64,000 nucleotides of DNA from Psychrosphaera sp. F3M07 (GTDB lineage Bacteria; Pseudomonadota; Gammaproteobacteria; Enterobacterales; Alteromonadaceae). Within the stretch, counting starts at the first letter, position 1; the number at the start of each line of letters is the position of its first letter. The notes beneath the pieces were generated by a model, which worked only from the letters and a program-made list of their open reading frames with translations, ran no database searches and had not been told where the DNA came from. Positions 27,649 through 36,311 of this stretch are shown here, piece after piece. The stretch is from positions 186,001-250,000 of the forward strand of contig NZ_JAHKPJ010000011.1 of the NCBI RefSeq assembly GCF_018860345.1. Direction: 5' to 3'. Both the position numbers and the translations under genes were made by a program.

Positions 27649-29181
27649 ATGACAAAATTACCGTTTTACGAAAAAGTAGGGTATGCATTTGGGGATGCTG
27701 CAGCAAATTTAGTCTGGCGCGGCGCGTTAGCTTATTTAGCTGTATTTTATACGGATACCTTTGGTTTAACTGCCGCAGCTGCAGCCATGTTGTTCTTGGT
27801 AGTGCGACTGTCTGATGGTATCACCGATATTATCATGGGGATGATTGCCGACAGAACCGATACCAAATGGGGTAAGTTTAGACCATGGATAATATGGTCA
27901 ACACCATTTTTGGGGTTGTTTATGGTGTTAATCTTCACTACGCCAGATTTAAGTGAAGGCGGTAAATTAGCATACGCATACTTCACTTACATCGGCCTAA
28001 CTTTAGCTTATACCGTTAACAATGTGCCTTATTCTGCATTAATGGGTGTGATGACCGATGACGATCAAGAACGTACAAGCTTATCTGGTTTTCGATTTGC
28101 AGGGGCATTTATCGGTGGCTTAATTGTCATGGGATTCACCCCTAAATTAGTGGCTATGTTAGGTGCCGGTGATGATGTTATGGGTTACCAATATACCATG
28201 TACGTATTTGCGGCAGCCTTAATGGTGTTAATGTTTATCAGTTTTGCTACGACCAAAGAACGTATTTCACCACCGGTTGCAGCTGATACCGATTTAAAGT
28301 CTGAAATATCTGATTTAGTTAAAAATTTACCTTTTATTATTCTCCCTCTGCTTGCGATGACTTTGTTTTTCTATTATCGCGAACTATACAGCGGACTCTT
28401 TTTTGCCGTTGTTATGACAGGTATGTGGCTAGCCATTAAAAAACTACTGAATAATACACCAGAAGATTTAACCGGTACTCAGCGTGATATGGTTGACCTT
28501 TTAACCAATAAACCTTGGTTGATACTGTTAGGCATGGGCTTTTTAACCATGATGTTTAATGGCATAAAATATGGTGTTATTGCGTATTACTTTAAGTATT
28601 TTATTGGTGATGAGCTGATGGCGGGGCAATATTTTGTCGGACTGTTAGTGGTTTCAATCATTGGCGCATTATGCACCAGTCCCCTGTCTAAATGGTTAGG
28701 CCGTAAAAATCTATTTATCCTTTCATTGATACTCAGTGGTTTATTTACCGGCGCTTTATTTTGGGCACCTCAAGGTGATGCCACTTATGTATTTATCGTT
28801 GGTTGTAGTGCTGAATTTTTTGCCGCTATCATGCCGACCTTATTCTTTTCAATGTTAGGCGATTCAGCTGATTATTCTGAGTGGAAAAATGGCCGTAGAG
28901 CGACAGGATTAATCTATTCTGCCGGTACTTTTGTGCAAAAAACCGGTGGCGGGTTTGCCGGAGCTTTGGTGCTTATCGTATTAGCTGGTTATGGTTACGA
29001 TGGTATGGATAAAGCCACCATTGAAAATGCCTTACCTGGAATGAAATTACTAATGAGTTGGATCCCAGCAGCCTTTAGCTTTGCCGCCGCGGCGTTAATG
29101 ATGTTATACCCATTAACAGATGCTAAACAGCAACAAATGGGCGCAGAGTTAATTCAACGCCGTTTAGATAATCCAAGTTAA
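27649..29181 (+). CDS. GPH-family symporter with extra hydrophobic hairpin
   Basis: MelB-like inner-membrane carrier, 510 residues, with YEKVGYAFGDAAANLVWRG and DRTDTKWGKFRPWIIW as family marks. It is some 50 residues longer than the GPH carrier at 6385-7770. The excess lies between helices 6 and 7, residues 229-264, as two added hydrophobic segments (LPFIILPLLAMTLFFYY, then LFFAVVMTGMWLAI). After these the usual TNKPWLIL motif resumes. Possibly a 14-helix variant. The neighbour GH1 enzyme suggests that it imports a beta-glucoside disaccharide. The ribosome-binding site is weak (AAGAA). Confidence 0.9.
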   Translation: MTKLPFYEKVGYAFGDAAANLVWRGALAYLAVFYTDTFGLTAAAAAMLFLVVRLSDGITDIIMGMIADRTDTKWGKFRPWIIWSTPFLGLFMVLIFTTPDLSEGGKLAYAYFTYIGLTLAYTVNNVPYSALMGVMTDDDQERTSLSGFRFAGAFIGGLIVMGFTPKLVAMLGAGDDVMGYQYTMYVFAAALMVLMFISFATTKERISPPVAADTDLKSEISDLVKNLPFIILPLLAMTLFFYYRELYSGLFFAVVMTGMWLAIKKLLNNTPEDLTGTQRDMVDLLTNKPWLILLGMGFLTMMFNGIKYGVIAYYFKYFIGDELMAGQYFVGLLVVSIIGALCTSPLSKWLGRKNLFILSLILSGLFTGALFWAPQGDATYVFIVGCSAEFFAAIMPTLFFSMLGDSADYSEWKNGRRATGLIYSAGTFVQKTGGGFAGALVLIVLAGYGYDGMDKATIENALPGMKLLMSWIPAAFSFAAAALMMLYPLTDAKQQQMGAELIQRRLDNPS

Positions 29182-29215
29182 TTGTATAATAATTAACGAC
29201 TTAAACATGATTCTG

Positions 29216-29244
29216 TTAATGCCAATTAATTCAATTGGTATTAA
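29216..29244. repeat. Inverted repeat ahead of the lacI-type gene
   Basis: TTAATGCCAATT and AATTGGTATTAA match at 11 of 12 positions around a 5-base loop, without a T-run. It could be an operator for the regulator gene or a weak terminator of the carrier gene. It does not resemble the TGTAAGCGCTTWCA sites. Confidence 0.5.
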
Positions 29245-29312
29245 CATAGTTAAGCGTTAAACTGATGAAAATTTTCAATCGTAAACCAAATTTAATCCAG
29301 TAAAGGGGCACA

Positions 29313-30311
29313 ATGGCTACCATATACCAAGTTTCAGATCTTGCAGGCGTTTCATTAGCAACGGTTTCCCGTGTAATGAACAACAACGCTAAAGTAAGTG
29401 ATAAAACCAAACAAAAAGTATTGGATGCCATGAAAGAACTGGGTTATCGCCCAAATGCCACAGCCCGTTCACTTGCATCAAACCGCAGTGACAGTGTTGG
29501 GCTTCTCGTTCCTGAATTGCACGGTCCATTCTTTGGACAAATGATGGGGGGAACCGAATCAGAATTACGTGATGCTGGAAAACACGTCATTATCACCACA
29601 GGACACAGTGACGTTGATAAAGAAGTCGATGGTATCGAATTTCTATTAAGTCGAAATTGTGATGCCTTAATTTTACATGTCGAAGCGGTATCTGATGAAT
29701 ATCTAATTGAATTACACAAAGGCAAAGTGCCTATTGTCATCATCAATCGTTATATCGAAGAAATGGCCGATAGATGTATTACACTGGATAATGCCCTAGG
29801 TGGTTATTTAATAACAAAGTCGGTATTAGAAAAAGGCCATCGTGAAATAGCTTATATTTCTGGACCTAAATGGAAAGATGACTCTAATCAACGAATTAAA
29901 GGCCATAAAAAAGCATTGGAAGAATTTAATGTGCCGTTTAACGAACAACTCATGTACCAAGGCGACTTTACCCAAACCGGTGGTTGTGACGGCTTAACTA
30001 GCTTATTAGACGCTGGCATTCCTTTTACAGCGTTAGTGTGTGGCAACGACGAAATGGCGTCTGGTGTTCTGGCAACCGCTCGTCAAAAAGGCATGGATGT
30101 GCCAAAAGAATTGTCGGTAACTGGATTCGATAATATTATTTACGCCAGTTTATTATTCCCTACCCTAACCACCATTGACTATCCTATTCGACAAATGGGT
30201 CATATGGCCGCAAAGTTAGTATTAAAAGAAGTTTACGATAAGAAAAAGCTAGAGATCCGTCACCAATTTATCCCTAAACTAGTTGAACGGAACTCAGCTA
30301 TTATAGTTTGA
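29313..30311 (+). CDS. LacI-family transcriptional regulator
   Basis: A 332-residue repressor with an N-terminal helix-turn-helix (YQVSDLAGVSLATVSRVMNN, residues 5-24) and hinge NATARSLAS at about 48-56. A periplasmic-binding-protein-like sugar domain follows (VGLLVPELHGPFFGQMM onward) with the usual ending SVTGFDNIIYASLLFPTLTT. AAAGGGG lies before the ATG. It is the only LacI-type regulator in the window, and LacI-type 14-bp operators precede four transcription units around it. It is the natural candidate to control the beta-glucan region, probably released by a gluco-disaccharide. The pairing of this protein with those sites is inference. Confidence 0.94.
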   Translation: MATIYQVSDLAGVSLATVSRVMNNNAKVSDKTKQKVLDAMKELGYRPNATARSLASNRSDSVGLLVPELHGPFFGQMMGGTESELRDAGKHVIITTGHSDVDKEVDGIEFLLSRNCDALILHVEAVSDEYLIELHKGKVPIVIINRYIEEMADRCITLDNALGGYLITKSVLEKGHREIAYISGPKWKDDSNQRIKGHKKALEEFNVPFNEQLMYQGDFTQTGGCDGLTSLLDAGIPFTALVCGNDEMASGVLATARQKGMDVPKELSVTGFDNIIYASLLFPTLTTIDYPIRQMGHMAAKLVLKEVYDKKKLEIRHQFIPKLVERNSAIIV

Positions 30312-30332
30312 TATCAAACGAGTTTTAGCGTT

Positions 30333-31253
30333 TTACTTACCTATTTTGTGGTTTAACAGCCAAGTATAAATATCATCACCAGAATAAACCCGCGTCCAAG
30401 TATCGTGACCCAAGTCCTCGTGTACTGTGAATCTCACATCAGGATGACCTAACTGTTCTAACGTATTTAAACCATGATAAAAACGTTCAACCACTACAGC
30501 TGAGTCTCTACCACCCGCAAATGCCCAAACGGGTAATTGCTGTTGAGCAATTGGTTCCATCAGACTTGGGTGCCCCCAACCAACGACAGGTGCAATAGCC
30601 GCAAACAATTTTGGATGTTTGCTGGCCATATACCAAGTGCCCACACCACCATAACTTAAACCAGTCAGATACACTCTATGATTATCAGTACGATAGTGTT
30701 GCTTAACATGTGTAAGCATATCTAATAAGTCTGTCTCAACTTGTTCCCACCCCATAGGAAATAAAGGGGCTTGTTCAGTCATATCAACGGCGATGGCCCC
30801 GGTGAGTTCTCCCGCTGTAACAAAAGCGGAAGGCCTTTCTGGAACGCCATCATTTAACCGGACTGGAATACTGTCGTCAGTACGTTGGTCGATATAACCA
30901 ATACCCATTTTATCAAAGCCGAACATAGGTAACTGCGGCGATATTATAATAAAAGGCAAATCTTTTTTCTGAATCCAAGCTTCATATAAAGGGCCGTGTT
31001 TTAGTACATGCCCCAGTTGTTTTTTACCATCACCTCGTTCACCATTGCCATGTAAAAACAGCATTAAGGGCCACTGTTTGGTTTTGTCCGATGCATAACC
31101 TTTAGGTAAATAAACAAAGTAATCACGTTCAATGTTCTCAACTTTACTTTGGTAAGTTATTCGCTGTAACTGAGGTCCTGACACTGTTTGTTGTGCGTTA
31201 TTGCAGCCTAATAAACACAACGCAGTAACAAGTAATATGACGAAACGGCACAT
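30333..31253 (-). CDS. Esterase/phospholipase-like alpha/beta hydrolase lipoprotein
   Basis: About 306 residues. The start at 31253 (AGGAA eight bases upstream) gives a short leader with lipobox CLLGC, so a lipoprotein is predicted; a longer frame to 31280 lacks this support. The fold resembles PHB-depolymerase/feruloyl-esterase-like hydrolases: PLMLFLHGNGERGDG (oxyanion region), nucleophile Ser in GLSYGG, Asp in AGGRDSAV and His in DLGHDTW. It could remove ester groups from polysaccharide or side chains; no specific substrate can be read. It follows the isomerase-like lipoprotein gene by 13 bp and converges with the lacI-type gene. Confidence 0.87.
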   Translation of the reverse strand: MCRFVILLVTALCLLGCNNAQQTVSGPQLQRITYQSKVENIERDYFVYLPKGYASDKTKQWPLMLFLHGNGERGDGKKQLGHVLKHGPLYEAWIQKKDLPFIIISPQLPMFGFDKMGIGYIDQRTDDSIPVRLNDGVPERPSAFVTAGELTGAIAVDMTEQAPLFPMGWEQVETDLLDMLTHVKQHYRTDNHRVYLTGLSYGGVGTWYMASKHPKLFAAIAPVVGWGHPSLMEPIAQQQLPVWAFAGGRDSAVVVERFYHGLNTLEQLGHPDVRFTVHEDLGHDTWTRVYSGDDIYTWLLNHKIGK

Positions 31254-31266
31254 ATAGTATTTCCTA

Positions 31267-32151
31267 TTATAATTGCTCAATTATTTTATCTAATCCCAAT
31301 TTCGATTGAGCAACCGCTTCAATCGGCGACAATCCACCTGGGTATTCTTCCTGCTCGACGACTAACCACTTTGTGCCACCAACTTTTATATTAGTTTTAA
31401 TTAGTTCTGCCCAATTGTAATTATCTTTTCCAATTATTGGCGTGACGTTATCGCCCTCTTTTGTTCGAATTTTAAAATGCGTTGTTAACGTTCTCCCTGC
31501 ATATTTTTGAACGTATTCAATTGGATCTTTGCCTGCGTAATTAACCCAACCAATATCTAATTGCAGCAAAACCGATTCTGGCGTGTGTTGGGCAATATAA
31601 TCCCAATAAGTAGCTCCTTGGTGATCATTAAACTCTTGGTCATGGTTGTGAAAACCAATTACTAGACCATAAGGTTTTACTTGCTCCGATAACTTAGTTA
31701 ATTGTTTAGCCAATTCAATCACTCCGGTTGGATGCCAAGCTCGATCATCCCAAGGCACGATAACAAATTTAACCCCTAACTCTTGATAGAACGTTAATGT
31801 GGCATCTAGTTTAGATGCTGATAATTGTTCAAAACCAATATGAGCACCACTAGCTGATAACCCATTTTCAGTTAAAAATTCCTTTAACTGTTTAGCTTTA
31901 TCCTTAAAAGGGCCAAAGTCACCGGCAAATTCAACCCCGTTAAAACCCATGTTAGCTAATAACTTAATAGTGCCTTTAAAATCAGCCTTAAGCTCTTCTT
32001 TTACAGACCAAAGTTGCACACTAATTGGTGGTATATAATTTGAGCCTTTATTCGATAAAAGGTCGCAACCGGCCAAAGAGATTAAAATAAAGAAGTTAAT
32101 TAGCCAAAATAGACTCCTCTTTTTAGTGTTGTATTTATTTTTTATATTCAT
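31267..32151 (-). CDS. Exported sugar phosphate isomerase/epimerase-like TIM barrel
   Basis: A 294-residue protein of the xylose-isomerase-like barrel family (AP endonuclease 2 fold). PISVQLWSVKEELKADF, NMGFNGVEFAG, GFHNHDQEF, LQLDIGWV and HFKIRTKEG carry the usual metal-site His, Asp and Glu residues. The N-terminus is an unusual feature for such an enzyme: a hydrophobic leader ending SLAGC predicts a lipoprotein. Exported relatives occur in other polysaccharide loci, and some barrel members act on 3-keto-sugars, but the reaction here is unknown. AGAG precedes the ATG, and a terminator lies 35 bp upstream, between it and the SP sugar porter. Confidence 0.87.
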   Translation of the reverse strand: MNIKNKYNTKKRSLFWLINFFILISLAGCDLLSNKGSNYIPPISVQLWSVKEELKADFKGTIKLLANMGFNGVEFAGDFGPFKDKAKQLKEFLTENGLSASGAHIGFEQLSASKLDATLTFYQELGVKFVIVPWDDRAWHPTGVIELAKQLTKLSEQVKPYGLVIGFHNHDQEFNDHQGATYWDYIAQHTPESVLLQLDIGWVNYAGKDPIEYVQKYAGRTLTTHFKIRTKEGDNVTPIIGKDNYNWAELIKTNIKVGGTKWLVVEQEEYPGGLSPIEAVAQSKLGLDKIIEQL

Positions 32152-32185
32152 TGCTACTCTTCAATTATTTTTAACAAAACTTGAT

Positions 32186-32212
32186 TAATAAAAAGCCAGC
32201 GGTAGCTGGCTT
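32186..32212 (-). terminator. Intrinsic terminator after the SP sugar porter
   Basis: Minus-strand arms AAGCCAGC / GCTGGCTT with a 4-base loop, followed by TTTATT. The next gene on that strand starts 35 bp further. Confidence 0.8.
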
Positions 32213-32245
32213 ATCATATTTTTATATTTAACTTTTTAACGTGTA

Positions 32246-33808
32246 TTAACTCGCCATTTCAGCTTCAATTTGTTCCAACGACTTACCTTTTGTTTCCGGG
32301 AATAACCGCACCACTAAAATCAAAGCGATGAAGGCGAACGCACCATAAATCAAAAAGGTAAAGGCCGAACCGAGCACTTCTAACTCCCATGGGAATACGA
32401 AAGTGACGGTAAAACTGACTATGCTATTGATCACACTGACAAAAGAGATTGCTATACCCCGAACATGATTTGGAAATATTTCGGAAAACATGACCCACAT
32501 CACCGGACCTAAAGAAAACGCAAATGAAGCGACAAAACCTAAGATACCAAGCAGTATAACCGTAGCGTTCATAGTGGCTGCTAGTTTTAAAATGTCACCT
32601 TGGTGCGCACTAAAGGTTTGCTGACCAACTAACTTAACGATCGTTTGTTTAAATTCGACATCAGATTGATACGTTTTCCCCTGCACGTCCATTAACTTAG
32701 CTAATGATTGTTCTTTAACGACTAAACTTTCAATATCGTCTGCCGTCAGTTTGTAGGTGGCTTGTGAAAACCCGTAAGCACACAATGCCATGCTTAATGA
32801 AACCCCGGCTAATCCTATGGTTAACAAAGGTTTTCGACCTAGTTTATCAATTAGCATCATTGCCGCAATCGTAAACAATACATTAATAACCCCAACCAAA
32901 ACCGCTTGGGCAAAGGCTGCATTGGTGCCCACGCCACTTTGTTCAAAAATACTTGGGGCATAAAAGAAAATGGCGTTGATACCTGTGATCTGTTGGGCGA
33001 TGCCAACAATGATCCCTATGGTAATAGCAAACCGAATCTTAGAGTTAAATAGATATTTTAAGCTTGCCAACAATGAAGTGTCTTTATTTTCTAATGAGCG
33101 TTTAATTTGTTCAATGTCTTGTTGATAATCATGCTGTTCATCGTTTTCATTTAGCTGTTTTAGAACAGAAATAGCTTGGGTATCTTGTCCTTTTAATGCC
33201 AACCAACGGGGACTACGAGGCACATAAAACAATAAAATAAACCAAGCTAAGGCTGGTACTATTTCTAGGCCTAACATCCAACGCCAGGTATGAGTATCCA
33301 GTCCAATACCTGATACCCAACTTGCACTAGATTGACTTAGTTCCAGTACATAATAATTAGCAAAATAAGCGGCTGAAAAACCGATAACAATATTTAATTG
33401 GTTGATGGAAACCAATTTACCGCGTTTTTCCGGTTGGCTAATCTCCGCGATGTACATAGGCGCTATCATCAGTGAACAAAATGCTAACCCACCAATAAAT
33501 CGAGCACTTACTAACATCCAATAACTAGTTGAAAATGCAGAGGCAACGGCAGATAACAAATATAACAATGCGATAACAATAAGTAGATTACGACGACCAA
33601 AACGGTCGGCTAAGATACCTGCAGTCACAGTCGCTATTATCGCACCTAAAGTAGGTGCACTGACGACAAAACCTTGTTCAATAGACGATAAGTCAAACTC
33701 TGTCACAATAAAGTTTAGGGTTCCAGAAATAACCGATGCATCGAAGCCAAAGATGAACCCACCTAAAGACACGATAATAGTGTAAATAATTGTTGGAGAT
33801 ATTTTCAT
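32246..33808 (-). CDS. SP-family sugar:proton symporter
   Basis: Major facilitator of the sugar porter (XylE/GalP-like) family, 520 residues. It has GFIFGFDASVISGTL in helix 1, DRFGRRNLL after helix 2, PRSPRWLALKG before the central loop, QQITGINAIFFY in helix 7, DKLGRKPLL after helix 8 and FPETKGKSLEQIE at the C-terminus. A hydrophilic insert of roughly 65 residues sits between helices 9 and 10 (about 350-415), as in some marine sugar porters. It likely imports glucose or another hexose. A LacI-type operator lies 58 bp upstream. No clear ribosome-binding site is visible. Confidence 0.92.
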   Translation of the reverse strand: MKISPTIIYTIIVSLGGFIFGFDASVISGTLNFIVTEFDLSSIEQGFVVSAPTLGAIIATVTAGILADRFGRRNLLIVIALLYLLSAVASAFSTSYWMLVSARFIGGLAFCSLMIAPMYIAEISQPEKRGKLVSINQLNIVIGFSAAYFANYYVLELSQSSASWVSGIGLDTHTWRWMLGLEIVPALAWFILLFYVPRSPRWLALKGQDTQAISVLKQLNENDEQHDYQQDIEQIKRSLENKDTSLLASLKYLFNSKIRFAITIGIIVGIAQQITGINAIFFYAPSIFEQSGVGTNAAFAQAVLVGVINVLFTIAAMMLIDKLGRKPLLTIGLAGVSLSMALCAYGFSQATYKLTADDIESLVVKEQSLAKLMDVQGKTYQSDVEFKQTIVKLVGQQTFSAHQGDILKLAATMNATVILLGILGFVASFAFSLGPVMWVMFSEIFPNHVRGIAISFVSVINSIVSFTVTFVFPWELEVLGSAFTFLIYGAFAFIALILVVRLFPETKGKSLEQIEAEMAS

Positions 33809-33865
33809 TTTTTTTGTACTAAGTTACGTCATACTGTCGCTTACTTTACCATGCTATTAATTAAT

Positions 33866-33879
33866 TGAAAGCGCTTACA
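33866..33879. promoter_or_regulatory. LacI-type operator, SP sugar porter
   Basis: TGAAAGCGCTTACA, the exact reverse complement of the operators at 7970, 8005 and 26108. It places the sugar porter and probably the two genes after it in the same regulon. Confidence 0.75.
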
Positions 33880-33942
33880 ATCAAAACTATTTTATTAAAT
33901 TTAAAATAATTATTGATAGAATTTAACTGGATATTTAATCAA

Positions 33943-33981
33943 CTTAAGCAAAAATTCAGTTAATCTTAAGTTTAACAAGTT
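33943..33981. promoter_or_regulatory. PmrA-box-like repeats before the response regulator
   Basis: CTTAAG at 33943, ATTCAG at 33954, CTTAAG at 33965 and CAAGTT at 33976 are spaced exactly 11 bp apart. This matches the half-site spacing of PmrA-type boxes (YTTAAG, 5 bp, YTTAAG). It suggests autoregulation of the two-component system. Confidence 0.5.
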
Positions 33982-34020
33982 AGTCTAGTTACCTTGCGTT
34001 AAATCTGATTTGGAAAACCA

Positions 34021-34698
34021 TTGAAAGTACTCATTATTGAAGATTCAACGTCACTAAGACGCAGTCTAAAAATAGGCTTATCTAATTTAGGTTTCACTGT
34101 AGACGATACAGGTGATGGCTCTGAAGGTTTAACGATGGCGTTAACCGGTGACTATTCGCTGCTAATTTTGGATCTCATGTTGCCTAGCGTGGATGGTACT
34201 GCAATTTTAAAAGCCATACGTAAAGCTAAAAAAGATCTTAGGGTTTTAATTTTATCTGCACGAGATCTGATTGAAGATAAAGTCGAAGGGTTACTCAATG
34301 GTGCTGACGATTATCTCACCAAACCATTTTCATTTGATGAATTGCATGTACGTTTATTGTGCCTAATGCGACGCGGCAGTTTAAACATCAGCGATAGTAA
34401 AATTAACATTGGCGAGTTTAGTTTAGATCTACATTTAAAACAGCTTTATTGTAATAACAAAGACGCCAATTTAACCCCGAACGAATACAAAATTGTAGAA
34501 TGTTTATTTTCCAATCAAGGCAAAGTAATTTCACCGGAAAAACTGAGTGAATACTTAGCTGGCCAATATGATTCCGTGGCCAAAAACTCATTGGAAGCGC
34601 ATTTATCAAGTGCCAGAAAGAAAGTTCGATTGTTAGGCTGTGATTTACCCATTAAAACCAAACGAGGCTTCGGATATTTCGTCGAATCCAATCAATGA
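34021..34698 (+). CDS. OmpR-family response regulator, PmrA/QseB-like
   Basis: A 225-residue regulator. The receiver domain has acidic pocket Glu-Asp in LIIEDS, phospho-acceptor Asp in LLILDLMLPSVDG near residue 51 and Lys in DYLTKPFS near 101. A winged-helix DNA-binding domain fills the rest (LTPNEYKIVECLF, then KTKRGFGYFV). The start is TTG with GGAAA upstream. The gene overlaps the kinase gene by ATGA. Repeats of PmrA-box type before this gene and before eptA suggest that it controls lipid A modification; the orthology is inferred. Confidence 0.92.
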   Translation: MKVLIIEDSTSLRRSLKIGLSNLGFTVDDTGDGSEGLTMALTGDYSLLILDLMLPSVDGTAILKAIRKAKKDLRVLILSARDLIEDKVEGLLNGADDYLTKPFSFDELHVRLLCLMRRGSLNISDSKINIGEFSLDLHLKQLYCNNKDANLTPNEYKIVECLFSNQGKVISPEKLSEYLAGQYDSVAKNSLEAHLSSARKKVRLLGCDLPIKTKRGFGYFVESNQ

Positions 34699-36113
34699 AC
34701 TCAATTAAACTTAAGCTCAGTCGTTATTTAACCCTGTCCATTTCCACCTTATTGGTGATCATCTTATTACTTACGGACATAGGTGTAGATAACTGGATTA
34801 GTAATGAGTTTGATAGAGCCATGACCAGCAAGTCTGGTTTTTTGGTTACTTTAGTTGAAGAAGACTTAGATCAAGTAGAGTTTCATTTTGCCGATGAGTT
34901 TATGCCCGAATTTTCTGGCAACAATGACCCTGAATATTTTCAATTATGGCGAGATAACCAAGTTTTTGAGCGGTCTAAAACGTTGGAGTTGTTTGAGGAA
35001 AATCACTTACCCAAATTAGATGTCGAGTTGAATAAAGCAAAAATCACTAACATTACCCTGCCTGATGGTCGTTCAGGTAGATTGTACTTCACTAAGTTTA
35101 AACCACAGATTGACAGTGATGATAGGCAAGTTTTAGGTGGGCGAAAACAAGATTTTATTCATAACCAAAAAATCATGGAATTGGCCTATGCCATTAGTAT
35201 CGAAGAGCTGGAGCAAATATTATGGTTTGTCGATATCATCTTTATTTTATCTTCATTAACCGTTGTCTTCGCAGTACGTTTGATAGTCTTTAAAGTGGTT
35301 AAAAAAGGGTTGTCACCACTTGAGAAGTTAAATACTGAATTAAAAAGCGTTAACTTAAACTCAAACAACAGCTCAATTTCAACCCATAATTTACCCATTG
35401 AATTAACCCCCATTGCTAATGGTATTAACCACTTTTTGAATGAAAATAAAATTCTCTATTCTCGTGAAAAAAGGATCACATCCGATATTGCTCATGAGTT
35501 AAAAACCCCGATAGCTGAATTACTCAATTTAACGGAAGTGTCGATTAAATTCCCCCACGAACAACAACTTAATAACGATTATAAAGCTGAAGTGCTTAGT
35601 ATCTCCCAACGATTAAAAAACATAGTTAATGGCATCCTTCTGTTACAAAAAAGTACCAATGGCGCGCAATTAGCAAAAAAACAAGTCAATATTTCTCAGT
35701 TACTTAACCAAATCATTTTAAGAGAAAACATTAATAATCGGGTGATAAAACTTGATGTAAATCCACACATTACTGCACTCACTAACGACATAGCATTAGA
35801 AACCATACTGAGTAATTTAATCAGTAATGCCATTTTTTACAGTCCAGATAATTCGGATATATTCATTGCAAGTGCGCTGACCGATGATGGCAAAATAACA
35901 CTGATGATTTCAAACATTAGTGTCTATCAATACGATGAAGTTGAGTTACAACATTTCTTTGAACCTCTTTGGCAAAAAGATTCATCCAGAACGTCATCCG
36001 ATAGATACGGGTTAGGATTAGCCATTGTTAAATCTTATTGTGACAACATTGGCGTAGACGTTTCTGTTGCAATGAAATTAGGCAACACACTTACTTTTAC
36101 TTTAACCATCTAA
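34695..36113 (+). CDS. Sensor histidine kinase, PmrB/QseC-like
   Basis: A 472-residue membrane kinase. Helix 1 lies at about 12-30, a periplasmic sensor of roughly 135 residues rich in Asp/Glu runs to about 170, and helix 2 lies near 175-197. A HAMP-like segment follows, then a HisKA domain with phospho-His in SDIAHELKTPIAEL near residue 263. The ATPase domain has N box LSNLISNAIFYSPDN and a G box around RYGLGLAIVKSYCDN. The acidic sensor would suit sensing of cations or cationic peptides as in PmrB. It is translationally coupled to the response regulator gene. Confidence 0.92.
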   Translation: MNSIKLKLSRYLTLSISTLLVIILLLTDIGVDNWISNEFDRAMTSKSGFLVTLVEEDLDQVEFHFADEFMPEFSGNNDPEYFQLWRDNQVFERSKTLELFEENHLPKLDVELNKAKITNITLPDGRSGRLYFTKFKPQIDSDDRQVLGGRKQDFIHNQKIMELAYAISIEELEQILWFVDIIFILSSLTVVFAVRLIVFKVVKKGLSPLEKLNTELKSVNLNSNNSSISTHNLPIELTPIANGINHFLNENKILYSREKRITSDIAHELKTPIAELLNLTEVSIKFPHEQQLNNDYKAEVLSISQRLKNIVNGILLLQKSTNGAQLAKKQVNISQLLNQIILRENINNRVIKLDVNPHITALTNDIALETILSNLISNAIFYSPDNSDIFIASALTDDGKITLMISNISVYQYDEVELQHFFEPLWQKDSSRTSSDRYGLGLAIVKSYCDNIGVDVSVAMKLGNTLTFTLTI

Positions 36114-36311
36114 AATATTAGATCGTTGCCTTTTTATGGCTTAGTTTGAATGGTTTAGTTGAAAACAAACTAAATAGAATAAAAAACACTCACCGCTGAA
36201 TTGGTTCACCTCACCGTTTTTCCATACGCTGGTTTTTCCTAGCATAGTAATATTTCTGCCGTAAGCGCTACAAAACAAATCTAATAATTTTAATAGCTTA
36301 AGGATAATTTA

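Noticed and set aside
36259-36272. GTAAGCGCTAC before the S15-type hydrolase, similar to the LacI-type operator
   Set aside because: Only one half matches; the right half does not restore the palindrome and the gene has no clear glycan role.
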